DNA of 64,000 bases from Nocardia aurantiaca (GCF_009708175.1 NZ_WMBB01000003.1:524855-588854), one strand, 5' to 3'. Counted from the stretch's first letter, positions 9,498 to 21,300 are shown. Program-made: numbers and translations. Notes: a model not told the origin generated them from the letters alone.

Positions 9498-9685
9498 GCT
9501 CCGCACCCTACGCCCGCTCCGCACCTCCCCGACACCGAAATTCGACCTTCGCACCCCCAATCCACCGCCGCCAGAAGACGAATGCCGAGAACCCTCCCGC
9601 GCCGGTAGGTTCTCGTGGGTCGCACGCGTGAGTGCGCGCCGCGGAACCGCTCGGCGGGGACGCGAGCTGACGTCGGGTGGAAATG

Positions 9686-9720
9686 GCTGCGCCCCGCTCC
9701 GATCCGGAGCGGGGCGCAGC
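9686..9720 (-). terminator. Strong hairpin terminator after the acyl-CoA dehydrogenase operon
   Basis: A perfect 16-bp stem (9686-9701 and 9705-9720) closed by a three-base loop, 14 bases past the stop codon of the gene ending at 9735. It lacks a long U run, as is common in actinobacteria. Confidence 0.8.
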
Positions 9721-9734
9721 GTCAGCCGGACGAG

Positions 9735-10862
9735 TCAGAACTCCACGAGGGTGTAGTCGCCCACGCGGTCGCTCAGAACGCGCAGATGTTCGAGGTCGCT
9801 GCCCAGGGTGCGGGCGATGGCGGTGAGGCGGGCCACGTAGTGACTGACCGGGTATTCGGTGGTGATGCCGATGCCGCCGTGCATCTGGATGGACTCCTGG
9901 CCGATATGGCGGGCGGAGCGGCCGACCTGGAGCCGGGCCCGGGAGGCCGCGACCTGGTCGGCGGAGCCGTCGGCGACGGCGGCGGTGGCGTACAGGCTCA
10001 TGGAGCGGGCCAGTTCCAGCGACACGTACATATTGGCGGCACGCTGGGTGAGGGCCTGGAACTTGGACAGCGTGACGCCGAACTGCTTGCGCGTCTTCAG
10101 ATAGTCGGTGGTCAGCCGCATGGCCTCCTCCATCGCACCGAGCGATTCGGCACACAGGCTCGCCTGCGCCGCCACCGTGACCGCGTCCACCACCGGTTGG
10201 GCGTCACCGCCCGCACCGAGGAGTTCGGCCGCGGCGGAGGCGAATTCGATCTGCGCGCCGCGACGCTCGTCGAAGGTGCGGTAGGCGGTGCGGGTGACGC
10301 CCTCGGCGTCCGCCGCCAGCAGGAACAGGCCGACGCCACCGCCGGGGAGGGCGGCGCTGACGACCAGCTGGTCGGCGCAGTCACCGTGCGGAACCGGGTT
10401 CTTGACGCCGGTGATCCGGTAGGCGTCGCCGTCCGGGATCGCGGCGGTGGCGAGTTCGGTTGCGGGCCATCGGGTGCCGGGTTCCTCATGCGCGAACGCC
10501 AGCAGCGTCTCCCCGCCGACCAGCGCGGGCAGCACCCGCTGCCGCTGTTCGGCGGTACCGGCGCGGGCCACCAGCCCGCCGGGGACGAGCACGGCGTCGA
10601 GGAGGGGTTCGGGCGCGTTGCGGCGGCCGATCTCCTCCATGACCACCATGGTCTCGACCGGCCCGGCGCCGACGCCGCCGTCCTCCTCGTCGAAAGCCAG
10701 TCCGAGGACGCCCAATTCGGCGAGCTGACGCCAGACGTCGCGGCTCCAGCCGAGATCGGTGTCGGTGACCTTCAGGCGGGTCTCCGGGTCGTAGGCGCGG
10801 CCCAGCAGATCCCGGACCGTGTCACGCAGCATGACCTGTTCATCGGTGAGTTCGAAATCCAT
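9735..10862 (-). CDS. Acyl-CoA dehydrogenase, smaller subunit type
   Basis: A 375-residue acyl-CoA dehydrogenase-fold protein (flavin-dependent alpha,beta-desaturation of acyl-CoAs). N-terminal MDFELTDEQVMLRDTVRDLL, the mid-domain, and the C-terminal helical domain with TRKQFGVTLSKFQALTQ and QMHGGIGITTEYPVSHY are all present. It lies nine bases after a second, different fadE-type gene in the same direction and is followed by a terminator, so the two form an operon. Such pairs in mycobacteria often encode alpha2-beta2 enzymes used in sterol side-chain or other ring-substrate beta-oxidation; that partnership is inferred from context. Confidence 0.9.
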   Translation of the reverse strand: MDFELTDEQVMLRDTVRDLLGRAYDPETRLKVTDTDLGWSRDVWRQLAELGVLGLAFDEEDGGVGAGPVETMVVMEEIGRRNAPEPLLDAVLVPGGLVARAGTAEQRQRVLPALVGGETLLAFAHEEPGTRWPATELATAAIPDGDAYRITGVKNPVPHGDCADQLVVSAALPGGGVGLFLLAADAEGVTRTAYRTFDERRGAQIEFASAAAELLGAGGDAQPVVDAVTVAAQASLCAESLGAMEEAMRLTTDYLKTRKQFGVTLSKFQALTQRAANMYVSLELARSMSLYATAAVADGSADQVAASRARLQVGRSARHIGQESIQMHGGIGITTEYPVSHYVARLTAIARTLGSDLEHLRVLSDRVGDYTLVEF

Positions 10863-10871
10863 GGCGGCGGC

Positions 10872-12041
<1,170 letters not shown>

Positions 12042-12202
12042 TGCTTCTCCCGAGCGTCGCTGTGATGTCGCCATCAAACCTACCCCCCGGTAATGATCCG
12101 GCCGTCACCCGGATCGCACCGGCCGGGCGGCTCGCCGGGGCGACGTCCGGGCCGAGCTGGTACGTTGCCGTGGAATCCACACCCGACGCAGGAGCAGCAC
12201 GA

Positions 12203-12949
12203 GTGAACGGTTGGACCCTGTCCCAGCGTGCCCTGGCGATCGCCGCCCTCACCGCCACGGCAGTCCTCGGCGCGACATCCACGGCCACCGCCGACGAGCC
12301 GACGCCGCCCGCCGCGAACGGCCTCGACCAGCTCACCCGGGCCGTCGGCGACGACGCGGCGGGCAGGACCGCGGTCGCCGACATCGCCAAGGCCGCCCAG
12401 TTGGTCGCCGCCGCGAAGCTGGAAAACGTTCAGTTCACGCCGTTCTCGTACCTGGCGCCCACCCTCGGCTGCGGATTCAACATGCCGTTCAGCCTCACCT
12501 CGGCCCTGGCCGTCACCGGTGTCACCGGCCCGAACGCCTCGGTGGCGCTGCCGCCGGGCAATGTCAGCTTCCAGGCCATGGTGCAGCAGAACGGTTTTCC
12601 GATCGCCTCCGGTCTGACCGTCGCCTGGCTGAACGTCAACAACGGCCGCGGCGGCGTCACGCCGCTCGACGACCGGACCGAGTACAACCTCCCCTCGCTG
12701 ACCAAGACCGTGGACGCCGGCGCGGGCACGGTCGTCGCCTCGCTGTGGGGAACCATCGACTACCCGGGGGCGCGCTGCGTGGTGCTGCCCACCGTCGGCC
12801 TGTTCACCGTGTCCGACACCGCACCCGCCCAGCAGGCCGCCCCGGACGCACCGAATGCCTCGACCCCGACCACCTCGCCCGCACCGACGACTCGGGCGCA
12901 GACTCCCGATGTCTCCGCCGACTCCGGTTCCGGCGGCGCCGCCAACTGA
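12203..12949 (+). CDS. Secreted protein of unknown function
   Basis: A 248-residue protein beginning at GTG 12203 with AGGAG eight bases upstream. A typical signal peptide (basic start, SQRALAIAALTATAVLG, then ATSTATADE as a likely Ala-x-Ala cleavage site) is followed by a compact domain of about 170 residues with two Cys (GCGFNMPF, ARCVVLP) that may form a disulfide, then a Thr/Pro/Ser-rich tail. The domain looks like a small beta-rich extracellular module, but I do not recognise the family. It is transcribed divergently from the acyl-CoA dehydrogenase operon and ends with a strong terminator. Confidence 0.75.
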   Translation: MNGWTLSQRALAIAALTATAVLGATSTATADEPTPPAANGLDQLTRAVGDDAAGRTAVADIAKAAQLVAAAKLENVQFTPFSYLAPTLGCGFNMPFSLTSALAVTGVTGPNASVALPPGNVSFQAMVQQNGFPIASGLTVAWLNVNNGRGGVTPLDDRTEYNLPSLTKTVDAGAGTVVASLWGTIDYPGARCVVLPTVGLFTVSDTAPAQQAAPDAPNASTPTTSPAPTTRAQTPDVSADSGSGGAAN

Positions 12950-12962
12950 TTCCCGAAAACGC

Positions 12963-12993
12963 GACGCCCGCACCCGTTTCGGGTGCGGGCGTC
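12963..12993 (+). terminator. Intrinsic hairpin terminator
   Basis: A perfect 13-bp stem GACGCCCGCACCC / GGGTGCGGGCGTC with a five-base loop, 13 bases after the stop of the secreted-protein gene. Confidence 0.85.
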
Positions 12994-13268
12994 GGTCGTT
13001 CTCGGCGACCGTACAAGTCCTCAGGTCACCCCGGCATTCTGGGATCCACGGCCACCGCGCGGATTCCGGCCGAGAACACCGCGGATCGGCCGCGTCCCGC
13101 GATGTCCACCCAGCGCGCAACCCGGATCGCGGTGCGCTGCAACGGCTCACTGACTACTTCTAGGAAGACCGCAGGCCGTTTCCGAACTTTGTGCCCCAGC
13201 ACATTTCGTCGAACATTCTGCTGCCCAGCGGCATGCCGGAATGACCCGGAATGACGAGGGGCTCGCGC

Positions 13269-15056
13269 TCAGAAGCGCGGTTTGCGGCGGTTGTCGGGCC
13301 GCTTGCCCTCACGCCGGGGCGCGCGGCTCATCGGGCGCATTCCGGGCGGGCCCTGGTCCAGCTGCAGGTCGATGAGCTGACCGCTGATCCGGGTGCGGCT
13401 CAGCGCATTCAGCGTTTCCTTGGACAGGTCGGCGGGCAGCTCCACCAGCGAGTGGTCGGGCCGGATGCTGATGTGCCCGAAGTCGCTGCGGCGCAGGCCG
13501 CCCTCGTTGGCGATGGCGCCCACGATCGCGCCCGGCGCGACCTTGTGCCGCTTGCCGACCGAGATCCGGTAGGTCACCAGCTCCGCACCGGTCTGGCGGT
13601 GGCGGGACGGTTCGCGGTGTTCCCGCGGGCCACGCTCGTCGAAGGAGCGCGGGGCTCGTTCGCGGTCGCGACGCGGCCGCTCGGCGGGCTCCGGCTCGGG
13701 CTCCATGAAGAAGTTGTCGCCGTCGTGGCCACCCACCGCGAGCGCCGCGGCGATGTCCACCAGCGGAATGTTGTGCTCGCGCTCGTACTCTTCGATGAGC
13801 TTGCGGAACAGCGGCAGGTTGGCCGAGTTCAGGTTCTCGGTGATGGCGTCGTGGAACTTCATGACACGCTGGGCGTTCACGTCCTCGACACTGGGCAGCT
13901 GCATCTCGGTGACCTGTTGGCGGGTGGCGCGCTCGATGGCGTCGAGCAGGCGGCGCTCGCGCGGGGCCACGAACAGCAGCGCCTCACCGGTGCGGCCCGC
14001 GCGACCGGTGCGGCCGATGCGGTGCACGTAGGACTCGGTGTCGTGCGGGATGTCGTAGTTGACGACGTGCGAGATGCGTTCCACGTCCAGGCCGCGCGCG
14101 GCCACGTCGGTGGCGACCAGGATGTCGAGCACCCCGGACTTGAGCTGGCCGATGGTGCGCTCACGCTGCGCCTGCGCGATGTCGCCGTTGATGGCGGCCG
14201 CGGAATACCCACGCGCGCGCAGCTTTTCGGCCAGCTCCTCAGTGGCTTGCTTGGTGCGCACGAAAATAATCATGGCCTCGAAGGATTCGACCTCGAGGAT
14301 TCGGGTCAGCGCGTCGAGCTTGCGCTGATAGGACACCAGCACCCAGCGCTGGGAGATGTTGGTGTTGGTGGCCGTCTTCGCCTTGACGGTGATCTCGATC
14401 GGGTTCTTCAGGTACTGCTTGGAGATCTTGCGGATGGCCGGCGGCATGGTCGCCGAGAACAGCGCCACCTGCTTCTCATCGGGAGTGTCGGCGAGGATGC
14501 GCTCGACATCGTCCTGGAAGCCCATCTTGAGCATCTCGTCGGCCTCGTCCAGCACCAGATACTGCAGCTGCGACAGGTCCAGGGTGCCGCGCTCGAGGTG
14601 GTCGATGACGCGCCCCGGCGTGCCGACGACGACCTGCGCGCCCCGCTTGAGGCCCGACAGCTGCACCGCGTAGTTCTGGCCGCCGTAGATGGGCAGCACG
14701 TGCAGGCCGGGCATGTGCACCGAGTATCGGCCGAACGCCTCGGCGACCTGGATGGCCAGCTCGCGGGTCGGGGCCAGGACCAGGGCCTTCGGCGCCTTGC
14801 CCTGCATCTCGATACCCATCAGGATCGGGATGGCGAAGGCGGCGGTCTTGCCGGTACCGGTCTGGGCCAGGCCCACCACGTCCGCGCCGTCCAGCAACGG
14901 CGGAATAGTCGCCGCCTGAATGGGCGACGGCGATTCGTAGCCGACATCGGCGATGGCCCGCAGGATGCGGTCATCGATGCCCAGATCGGCGAAGGACGGG
15001 CCGGAAACGTCCCTCTCGTCGTCAGTGGGAGCGCTGTCGGCCGGTGAGGTACTCAT
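13269..15056 (-). CDS. deaD: DEAD-box ATP-dependent RNA helicase
   Basis: A 595-residue RNA helicase for ribosome assembly or RNA turnover. Motifs in order: Q-motif PSPIQAATIP, Walker A AQTGTGKT (64-71), PTRELAIQ, LDEADEML, SAT (motif III), FVRTKQATEELAEKL, VATDVAARGLD and HRIGRTGRAGRTG. An Arg-rich linker follows, then a C-terminal RNA-binding domain of the DbpA type (YRISVGKRHKVAPGAIVGAIANEGGL) and a basic tail, the usual layout of CsdA/DeaD proteins. The length fits mycobacterial DeaD. The first ATG is used. It is divergent from the amidohydrolase gene. Confidence 0.95.
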   Translation of the reverse strand: MSTSPADSAPTDDERDVSGPSFADLGIDDRILRAIADVGYESPSPIQAATIPPLLDGADVVGLAQTGTGKTAAFAIPILMGIEMQGKAPKALVLAPTRELAIQVAEAFGRYSVHMPGLHVLPIYGGQNYAVQLSGLKRGAQVVVGTPGRVIDHLERGTLDLSQLQYLVLDEADEMLKMGFQDDVERILADTPDEKQVALFSATMPPAIRKISKQYLKNPIEITVKAKTATNTNISQRWVLVSYQRKLDALTRILEVESFEAMIIFVRTKQATEELAEKLRARGYSAAAINGDIAQAQRERTIGQLKSGVLDILVATDVAARGLDVERISHVVNYDIPHDTESYVHRIGRTGRAGRTGEALLFVAPRERRLLDAIERATRQQVTEMQLPSVEDVNAQRVMKFHDAITENLNSANLPLFRKLIEEYEREHNIPLVDIAAALAVGGHDGDNFFMEPEPEPAERPRRDRERAPRSFDERGPREHREPSRHRQTGAELVTYRISVGKRHKVAPGAIVGAIANEGGLRRSDFGHISIRPDHSLVELPADLSKETLNALSRTRISGQLIDLQLDQGPPGMRPMSRAPRREGKRPDNRRKPRF

Positions 15057-15118
15057 TGCCAGGGATTTTACTGCCTGCTAGCTGCGGGCTTGACCATCGG
15101 GTGAATACCCTGGGGGTC

Positions 15119-16132
15119 GTGCAACCGGACAACCCGCCCGCGCCCTCCGTCCCGACGCCCTCGAGTTCCCCGTCCGGACCCGGAAATACCGAACCGGCTC
15201 CCGTCCGCAATTACGTCACCGCAACCCTGGCCACCCCCGATGCGGGCAGCTCCGGAGCAGTGGCGATGGCCGTGCACGAACCGGCCGCGGCGACGGGGCT
15301 GCCCACCGGCACCGAGGCCGCCGGGTCGGTGGACATGGCGGTGGTGCAGTTCGATCCGTACACCGACACCGTGGCCAATCTCACCGCCCTGCGCGCGAAG
15401 GTCAAGTCGGCCAGCGAACTCGGAGCGAAGGTGGTGGTGGCGCCGGAATATTCGATGTTCGCCACCAAGCGCCTGGACGAGCGGGTGCTGGCCGCCGCGG
15501 AACCGCTGACCGGACCGTTTGTCACCGGATTGCGCGGTATCGCAGCGGAATTCGGCGTGTACGTGGTCGCGGGGGTGGTCGAGACCGGCGGCCCCGACGA
15601 GCCCGCCGGGCAGGTCTACAACACCCTCGTCGCCGCCTCGCCCGATGCCGAGTTCGCGGCCGTCTACCGCAAGGTGCATCTCTACGACGCCTTCGGCTCT
15701 CGCGAATCCGATCTGCTCATCGCCGGCCCCCTGGAGCAGTCGCAGACCTTCACCGTGGACGGCGTGGTGTTCGGCATGCAGACCTGCTTCGATCTGCGCT
15801 TCCCCGAAGGCATTCGCCGCCTGGCCGCCGCGGGTGCGCACGTGCTGCTGCTGCCCGCCCAATGGATTCCCGGTCCTGGCAAGGTGGATCAGTGGACGAC
15901 GCTGCTGCGCGCCCGGGCCATCGAGAACACCATGTACGTGGCCGCCGCCGACCAGGCCGCTCCCCGCGGCTCCGGCACGTCGATGATCGTCTCCCCCACC
16001 GGCGCGGTGCTGGCCGAGCTCGGCGACCAGCCGGGCATCGCCACCGCCCACGTGGATCTGCGCCATCTCGCCGAGGTCCGCGCCACCAATCCGAGCCTCG
16101 CGCTGCGCCGGTACACGATCCGCGGAGAGTAG
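15119..16132 (+). CDS. Carbon-nitrogen hydrolase (nitrilase superfamily amidase)
   Basis: A nitrilase-superfamily amidohydrolase with the full Glu-Lys-Cys triad: Glu in VVAPEYSMF, Lys in YRKVHLYDAFG, Cys in MQTCFDLRFPEGIR. These proteins hydrolyse amide or carbamoyl bonds; the substrate is not evident. The catalytic core begins only at MAVVQFDPY (ATG 15335). The upstream in-frame stretch is Pro/Ser/Ala-rich with high third-position GC, so it appears to be coding, and GTG 15119 is my best start, but none of the candidates has a convincing ribosome-binding site. About 337 residues if so, against about 265 for the core alone. Confidence 0.82.
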   Translation: MQPDNPPAPSVPTPSSSPSGPGNTEPAPVRNYVTATLATPDAGSSGAVAMAVHEPAAATGLPTGTEAAGSVDMAVVQFDPYTDTVANLTALRAKVKSASELGAKVVVAPEYSMFATKRLDERVLAAAEPLTGPFVTGLRGIAAEFGVYVVAGVVETGGPDEPAGQVYNTLVAASPDAEFAAVYRKVHLYDAFGSRESDLLIAGPLEQSQTFTVDGVVFGMQTCFDLRFPEGIRRLAAAGAHVLLLPAQWIPGPGKVDQWTTLLRARAIENTMYVAAADQAAPRGSGTSMIVSPTGAVLAELGDQPGIATAHVDLRHLAEVRATNPSLALRRYTIRGE

Positions 16133-16143
16133 GGACGCCCAGA

Positions 16144-16320
16144 GGTTCGCGGTCACGAGCCAAGCGGAACGCTCGATCCTGGACCGCGGCTCGATAGACC
16201 TCCGCCTCGGCCTCCGCGTCGGCGCGGGGCGCGGACGGCTCCGTAGACCCGTGACTCGGGAGCTGAGGAGCGGAGAATCGAGACCTCGGGCTCGCGAACC
16301 CGCCCCGGAGCCGAGCGGAG
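16144..16320 (+). repeat. Dispersed intergenic repeat family A, copy 2
   Basis: Runs GGTTCGCGGTC ... CTCGATCCTGGACCGCGGCTCG ... GAGAATCGAGACC ... TCGCGAACC and a CGGAGCCGAGCGGAGGGGC tail. Outer and inner segments are inverted repeats. The tail carries GGAGGGG, which is the ribosome-binding site of the phosphoribosyltransferase gene starting at 16328. It is the longest copy with 23200-23372. Confidence 0.85.
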
Positions 16321-16327
16321 GGGCAAA

Positions 16328-16987
16328 ATGGACGAAGCGATGTTCTATCCGGATCGGGAGGCTGCCGGGCGCGCGCTGGGTGGGGCACTGGTGCACCTGC
16401 GCGCGGCGGATCCTGTGGTGCTGGCGCTGCCCCGGGGCGGGGTGCCGGTGGCCGTGGCAGTGCGGGAAGTCATCGGCGGGGATCTGGATGTGCTGCTGGT
16501 CCGCAAGCTCGGAGTGCCGTGGCACCCGGAGTTGGCCATGGGAGCCATCGGCGAGGATGACGTCCGGGTATTGAATGACGACGTCATGTGGCAGACCGGA
16601 GTGACGGCGGAACAGCTGGCGGACATCGAGGCCGTCGAGCGGGCCGAGCTGGAGCGTCGGCGGCGGGTGCTGCGGACGGATCCGCCGCTCGCGCTGAAGG
16701 ACCGGACCGTGGTGATCGTGGACGACGGCATGGCGACCGGTGCGACCATGGCCGCGGGGTGCGAGATCGCGCGACTGCACGAGCCGCGCCGGGTGGTGGC
16801 GGCGGTGCCGGTGTCATCGGTCGAAGCGCTGCACCGGATCCGGTCGATCGCCGATGAGGTGGTGTGCCCGCTGGTACCGCGATCCCTCGGCGGGGTGGGC
16901 GGGGCGTACCGGGATTTCCATCAGCTCACCGACCAGGAAGTGGTGGAGTTGTTGCACCCCACCGCTTCCCGGGATGCGGATCAGTGA
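16328..16987 (+). CDS. Phosphoribosyltransferase family protein
   Basis: A 219-residue type I phosphoribosyltransferase-fold protein. The PRPP loop is VVIVDDGMATGATM (about residues 130-143), preceded by LALPRGGVPVAVAV and LVRKLGVPWHPELAMGAIGE, a pattern seen in stand-alone PRTases of unknown substrate rather than in hpt or apt. The C-terminal part has CPLVPRSLGGVGGAYRDFHQLTD, also family-typical. ATG 16328 has GGAGGGG upstream, supplied by the tail of an intergenic repeat. It converges with a small minus-strand gene and overlaps its end by seven bases. Confidence 0.88.
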   Translation: MDEAMFYPDREAAGRALGGALVHLRAADPVVLALPRGGVPVAVAVREVIGGDLDVLLVRKLGVPWHPELAMGAIGEDDVRVLNDDVMWQTGVTAEQLADIEAVERAELERRRRVLRTDPPLALKDRTVVIVDDGMATGATMAAGCEIARLHEPRRVVAAVPVSSVEALHRIRSIADEVVCPLVPRSLGGVGGAYRDFHQLTDQEVVELLHPTASRDADQ

Positions 16988-17145
16988 ACCTCGGTGATGC
17001 CCTTGCGGTGTCGCTGCGCGAGGCCGGCGTAGAAACTCGGATCGGTCTCGACCCACGGCTCGGCGGGGGTGCCTTCGAGCGGCTTCCGCACCTGGGCGGG
17101 CGAGCCCGCGGCCGGCACATCGTCGCCACGGAGCACGCCCTTCAC
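16981..17145 (-). CDS. Small hypothetical protein downstream of the alpha/beta hydrolase
   Basis: A 54-residue frame from GTG 17145, with GAGGG seven bases before it, starting 10 bases after the stop of the hydrolase gene on the same strand. The product VAVKGVLRGDDVPAAGS ... AQRHRKGITEVH is hydrophilic, without membrane segments. Position and ribosome-binding site argue that it is real and co-transcribed; no family is recognised. Confidence 0.45.
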   Translation of the reverse strand: MKGVLRGDDVPAAGSPAQVRKPLEGTPAEPWVETDPSFYAGLAQRHRKGITEVH

Positions 17146-17155
17146 CGCGACGCCC

Positions 17156-17878
17156 TCAGGCCAGGGAACGAGCGTGCACGAAATCGACGATCTCGGCGGT
17201 GACCTCGGCGTGCACGGGCTCGTGCAGCAGGTCGTGCCCGGCATTGGGGTAGGTGTGCAATCGCGCGCCGACCTGCGCCGACCAGTCCCGCACCGGATCG
17301 ACGGGGGCGCGGCGATCGTCCGCGCCGTGCACGATCAGCACCGGCAGGCCCTCGGGTAGCCGGGGGCCCGGCCAGTCCGACTCCTGCTCGGTCGCCAGCG
17401 CGGCCCGCGATCGGGAACCGCCTTGCGCGCGTGCGCGATTCGGGGCCTCGGCGCCGCGGGCGGACCTGGGCGACCTGCCCTCCAGCACCGCCTCGGGCGT
17501 CCCGCACAGCACGAGCCCGGCGAACTCGCCCGGCTCGGCCTCGCGGAGCACGGCCAGGGTGGTGGCCGCACCCAGCGAATGGCCCATCAGGAAGAGCGTG
17601 GAATTCGCGTGCGCGCGCACCTGATCCAGGAACAGCCGAGCATCGGCGGCGAGTTCGTAGATGGTGCCCGGACGCTCCGGGTCCCCTTCGCTGAGACCGT
17701 GCCCGGAGGTGTCCAAGGCCCACAGTTCGATGCCGTGGGCGGCGAGCGCCCGAGCGAACCGGTGGTAGTGCGCGCTGTGCTGCCCGATCCCGGGTAAGAA
17801 AGCCAGGACAGCCTGCGCATTGTCGAGCTGCCATCGGCGGTAGTGAAGGCGGCCGCGAGCGCCCGCGAGGTAGAGCAT
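17156..17878 (-). CDS. Alpha/beta hydrolase (monoglyceride lipase/lysophospholipase-like)
   Basis: A 240-residue serine hydrolase. Nucleophile elbow GHSLGA, oxyanion region LAFLPGIGQHSAHY, the LDTSGHGLSEG strand typical of monoacylglycerol lipases, an acid candidate in VHGADDRRAPVDP and catalytic His in PNAGHDLLHEP. The protein starts at ATG 17878 with no signal peptide, so it is cytoplasmic. Likely hydrolyses a lipid ester; the exact substrate is unknown. Confidence 0.9.
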   Translation of the reverse strand: MLYLAGARGRLHYRRWQLDNAQAVLAFLPGIGQHSAHYHRFARALAAHGIELWALDTSGHGLSEGDPERPGTIYELAADARLFLDQVRAHANSTLFLMGHSLGAATTLAVLREAEPGEFAGLVLCGTPEAVLEGRSPRSARGAEAPNRARAQGGSRSRAALATEQESDWPGPRLPEGLPVLIVHGADDRRAPVDPVRDWSAQVGARLHTYPNAGHDLLHEPVHAEVTAEIVDFVHARSLA

Positions 17879-18381
17879 CGGCAGATTGTGACAGACCCGG
17901 ACGCGTTACGGGGGCACTCGGAACAAGCGACTGGCGAGTAATTACCGACGTTGCCGAACGGCGGCGCGGAGTAGGTGCGGCCCAGGGCGTCGAAACTGCC
18001 GCGATAGCAGGACGGTGACCCGACCGGGGTGCGGACAGCGCCGAGTTCGGACAGCTCGGTTCGCCGTTGTGCGCCGGGGCCGTTTCCTCGCCCTCCGACA
18101 AGGGGCGACACGCCGGAATGGCGAGGCGATTTGGGGCGTATGACCGGGCCTCGAGCCGCCGCCGGCGGAATCTGTGCGCGCGAGTCGCGTTGTCTCCCAA
18201 CATCGCCCGCACACGCGTGCTGACGTGGGCGAGTCGCGGCGTGTCCGAACCGGCGCGCGGGCCGCACCTGGCGGCACATCTCACCGCCCGCAATCATTAC
18301 GCTATGCCCGACTCGGCCACGTGATGAACGACCCCCGCCGGGTGCGGGTGTCGGCGGAGGAGAGGCGCAGGAGGGCCGCGA
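17879..18381. other. 500-bp intergenic region between divergent genes
   Basis: No convincing gene on either strand: the open frames present are Arg/Pro-rich and look like non-coding high-GC frames. The right end carries AGGAGG at 18369-18374, the ribosome-binding site of the next gene. Promoters for the hydrolase (left) and the nuclease-helicase gene (right) should lie here. Confidence 0.4.
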
Positions 18382-18384
18382 TTG

Positions 18385-21300
18385 ATGCTGTTCGGTGATC
18401 GTGTCGTGTGCAGCACCGGTGACCTGGTGGCGGCGGCGCGTTGTGAGTTCGCGCTGCTGCGCGCACTCGACGCCGAACTGGGACTGGTGACACCGGTCGA
18501 GTTCCCGTCGCCCGGCACGCTCACGCGCACCCCCGGCCCGGCCGTCGAACACCGCCTCGCCGATCTGCGCGACCGCTACGGTACGGACGTCACCCGCATC
18601 CGCCTGTCCGGGCCCGCGGCCGACGCGCTCGCCACCGGCGCGCTGTTCTCCGAGGACCTGCGCGAGCAGGCGCTGGCCGGACTGCGCGACGCCCACCATC
18701 AGACGCTGACCGCCCTGCGGGCGGACGCGGAGGCCGTCGCCGGCGGCGTGATGTTCGACGGTGACTTCGTGGCCCGGTGCGAGTTCCTGGTGCGCGATCA
18801 CGCGCCCGAGGGACACGATTATCTCGTGGCCGGGGTGGCCGGACGGCGGGGCGGGATCGCGACCCTGCTGGGACTGGCCGCGGCGGCGGAGGCCCTGCGG
18901 CGCAATGGATTCCGAGCCGCACCGCTGGCGCGGGTATGGGAGGACGGGGTCGCGGTCACCTACACGCTGGCCGACATGGCGGTGGTGTACCAGGCGCGGC
19001 GGGCCCGGCTGAACCTCATCGTCGACACCAAGCTCGGCGAGCTGCTTCCGGTGCAGTGGGGAGACCGGCGCTATCTGGCCTGCGGCCACTGCCCCACCTG
19101 CACGGCCGAGCTCGAGGCCCGCCGCGACCTGCTGCTGGTGGCCGGCATGCGCCCGGCCACCCGCGCCCATCTGCGCGACGCCGGCATCACCACGCTGGAC
19201 CGGCTGGCCGTCGCCGACGCCGCCGTCACCGGCATTCCGGCCACCACCCTGACCACGCTGCGCCGCCAGGCCGAGGTCCAGATCCTGCGCGAGCGCACCG
19301 GCCGTCCGGTGCACGCCCTCATCGATCCGGCCGCCCTCGCCGCACTCCCCGCGCCGACCCGGGGCGATCTGTTCGTGTCCGTCACCGCTGCCGTTGCTCC
19401 CGAGAGCGGCGAGTTCCCGCGTGCGGCGACCGGAATCGTCCGTCCGGCAGGCGATCTGACCGTGCAGATCAGCACCCTCGCGCTACCCGATCAGCGGCAG
19501 GCGGATCACGGCGGCATGCCGGCGCACCGGCTGCTCGAAACCTCCTCCGCGCCAGTGATATCCGGTTCCGAAACGACGGAATCGGCCGAAGGAGAACACG
19601 TCGCCGAACAGCGCGGCAGCGCCGCGGTCGCGACCTTCGAGCAGGGCCCCGGGGTGAGCACGGTCGCGCTGGGGTTCGTTCCCGCGCCCGCGTCGCCGAA
19701 ACCCGAGCGCACCTTCGTCATCCGAGCCGACGACCGGGACCCGCTCGGGCGCGGCACGATCACCCGCCGCCGCGATGACGCGGACGCGCTGCTGGATTTC
19801 CTGATGGAACGGCAGCGCGAATGCCCCGACCTGCGAATCCATCACTACCGCGGCGCTCTGCGCGAACTCCTGGACGCCATCGGCGAACGTGATTGCGAGG
19901 GTGAGGACGTGGTGGCCGAACTGCTCCCCGCCCTGGTCGATCTGTACCCGGTGGTGCGGGCCGCCCTGGTCGTCGGTGAGCGGTCCTATGACCTGCACCA
20001 GCTGCCGCCCAATCAGGAGGAGAACGACGGCGGCGCGGAAGCCGTACTACGACTGCGAGATTGGCTACTGGAGCTGGCCGCACAGCATGGGGTCCGGCCG
20101 AGCCGACGGTGGTGCTACGACTACGCCGAGACCGGACCCGACGAAATCGAGGCGGCGCTACGGGAATTCGCCGAGAGCGACGGCGCGCAGCGCGGCCCGG
20201 CGCAGGAGGCGGCCGGGCTCACGGCCGCCGCCCTGGGCTATCACCGGCGCGAGCGGCGGCCGCTGCGCTGGGCGCACGACGACCGCCTCGACCACCCGGT
20301 CGCCGAATGGGCCGACACCGCGGGCGTTCTCGTCGCGGACTCCGGTTCGGTGGACACCGACTGGCACAGCACCGGGCAGCGGCCCATGCGGCGCTACCTG
20401 ACCCTCACCGGGCGGCTCGGGACCGGCAACGCGCCGCCACCCGGTACCCCGGTTCTCGCCCTCTACGACCGTCCCGCCCCGGGCATGACCGTCGCCCCGG
20501 GCCTGCGCGCTACCACGTATGCCACCGTCCTCGGCTGCGCGCTGGACACCAATTTCGAGGATGTCGTGCGTGTGGTCGAAATGCTGCCGGAGGGCTGTGA
20601 ACCCTACGGCGAGCTGCCCTCCGCCATCGCACCCTGCCCGCCGGACCACGACGTCCATCTCGCGGAAGCATTGGAGGACACCGCATATCAGCTGCTGGTG
20701 ACCCTTCCTCAGGTGCCCGAGACGGCCGTCTTCGACATCCTCTGCCGCCGCCCGCCCCGGCTGCGCGCGGGCGCGGCGCTGCCCGAGGTGTTCGGCGACC
20801 ACGCCGCCGCGGTCACCGCGGCCGTGCTGGACCTCGACAATTCCTATGTGGCCGTGCAGGGTCCGCCCGGCACCGGCAAGACCGACGCCACCGCGCGGGC
20901 CGTGGAACGGCTCGTCACCCGATACCGCTGGCGGGTCGGCGTGGTGGCGCGCTCGCACCAGGTGGTCGAACACGTGCTCGACGCCGTGGTGCGGGTAGGC
21001 GTGTTACCGGAGCTGGTGGCCAAGGCCGACAGCCGGGCGGTGGCGCCGGAATGGCTGCCCATCGAGGCGTCGCGCTATCCGCGCTTCCTCGACAATGCCG
21101 TGAACGGCTGCGTGGTCGGCGGGCTGTCGAGCGACTTCGCCGATCCCGAGCGCATCGCGCGCCACAGCCTGGACCTGCTGGTCATCGTCGACGCCGGGAA
21201 ATTCCCGCTGGCCGAGGCGCTGGCGGTGGCCGTGTGCGCGCGCAATCTGCTGCTGGTGGGCGACCCCGCGCCGCCCGCTGGGCACGGCCTGCATCCGGAG

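Noticed and set aside
13251..15047. A 598-codon open frame antisense to deaD
   Set aside because: Composition is His/Val/Arg/Gly-rich and matches a high-GC shadow; all helicase motifs are on the minus strand.
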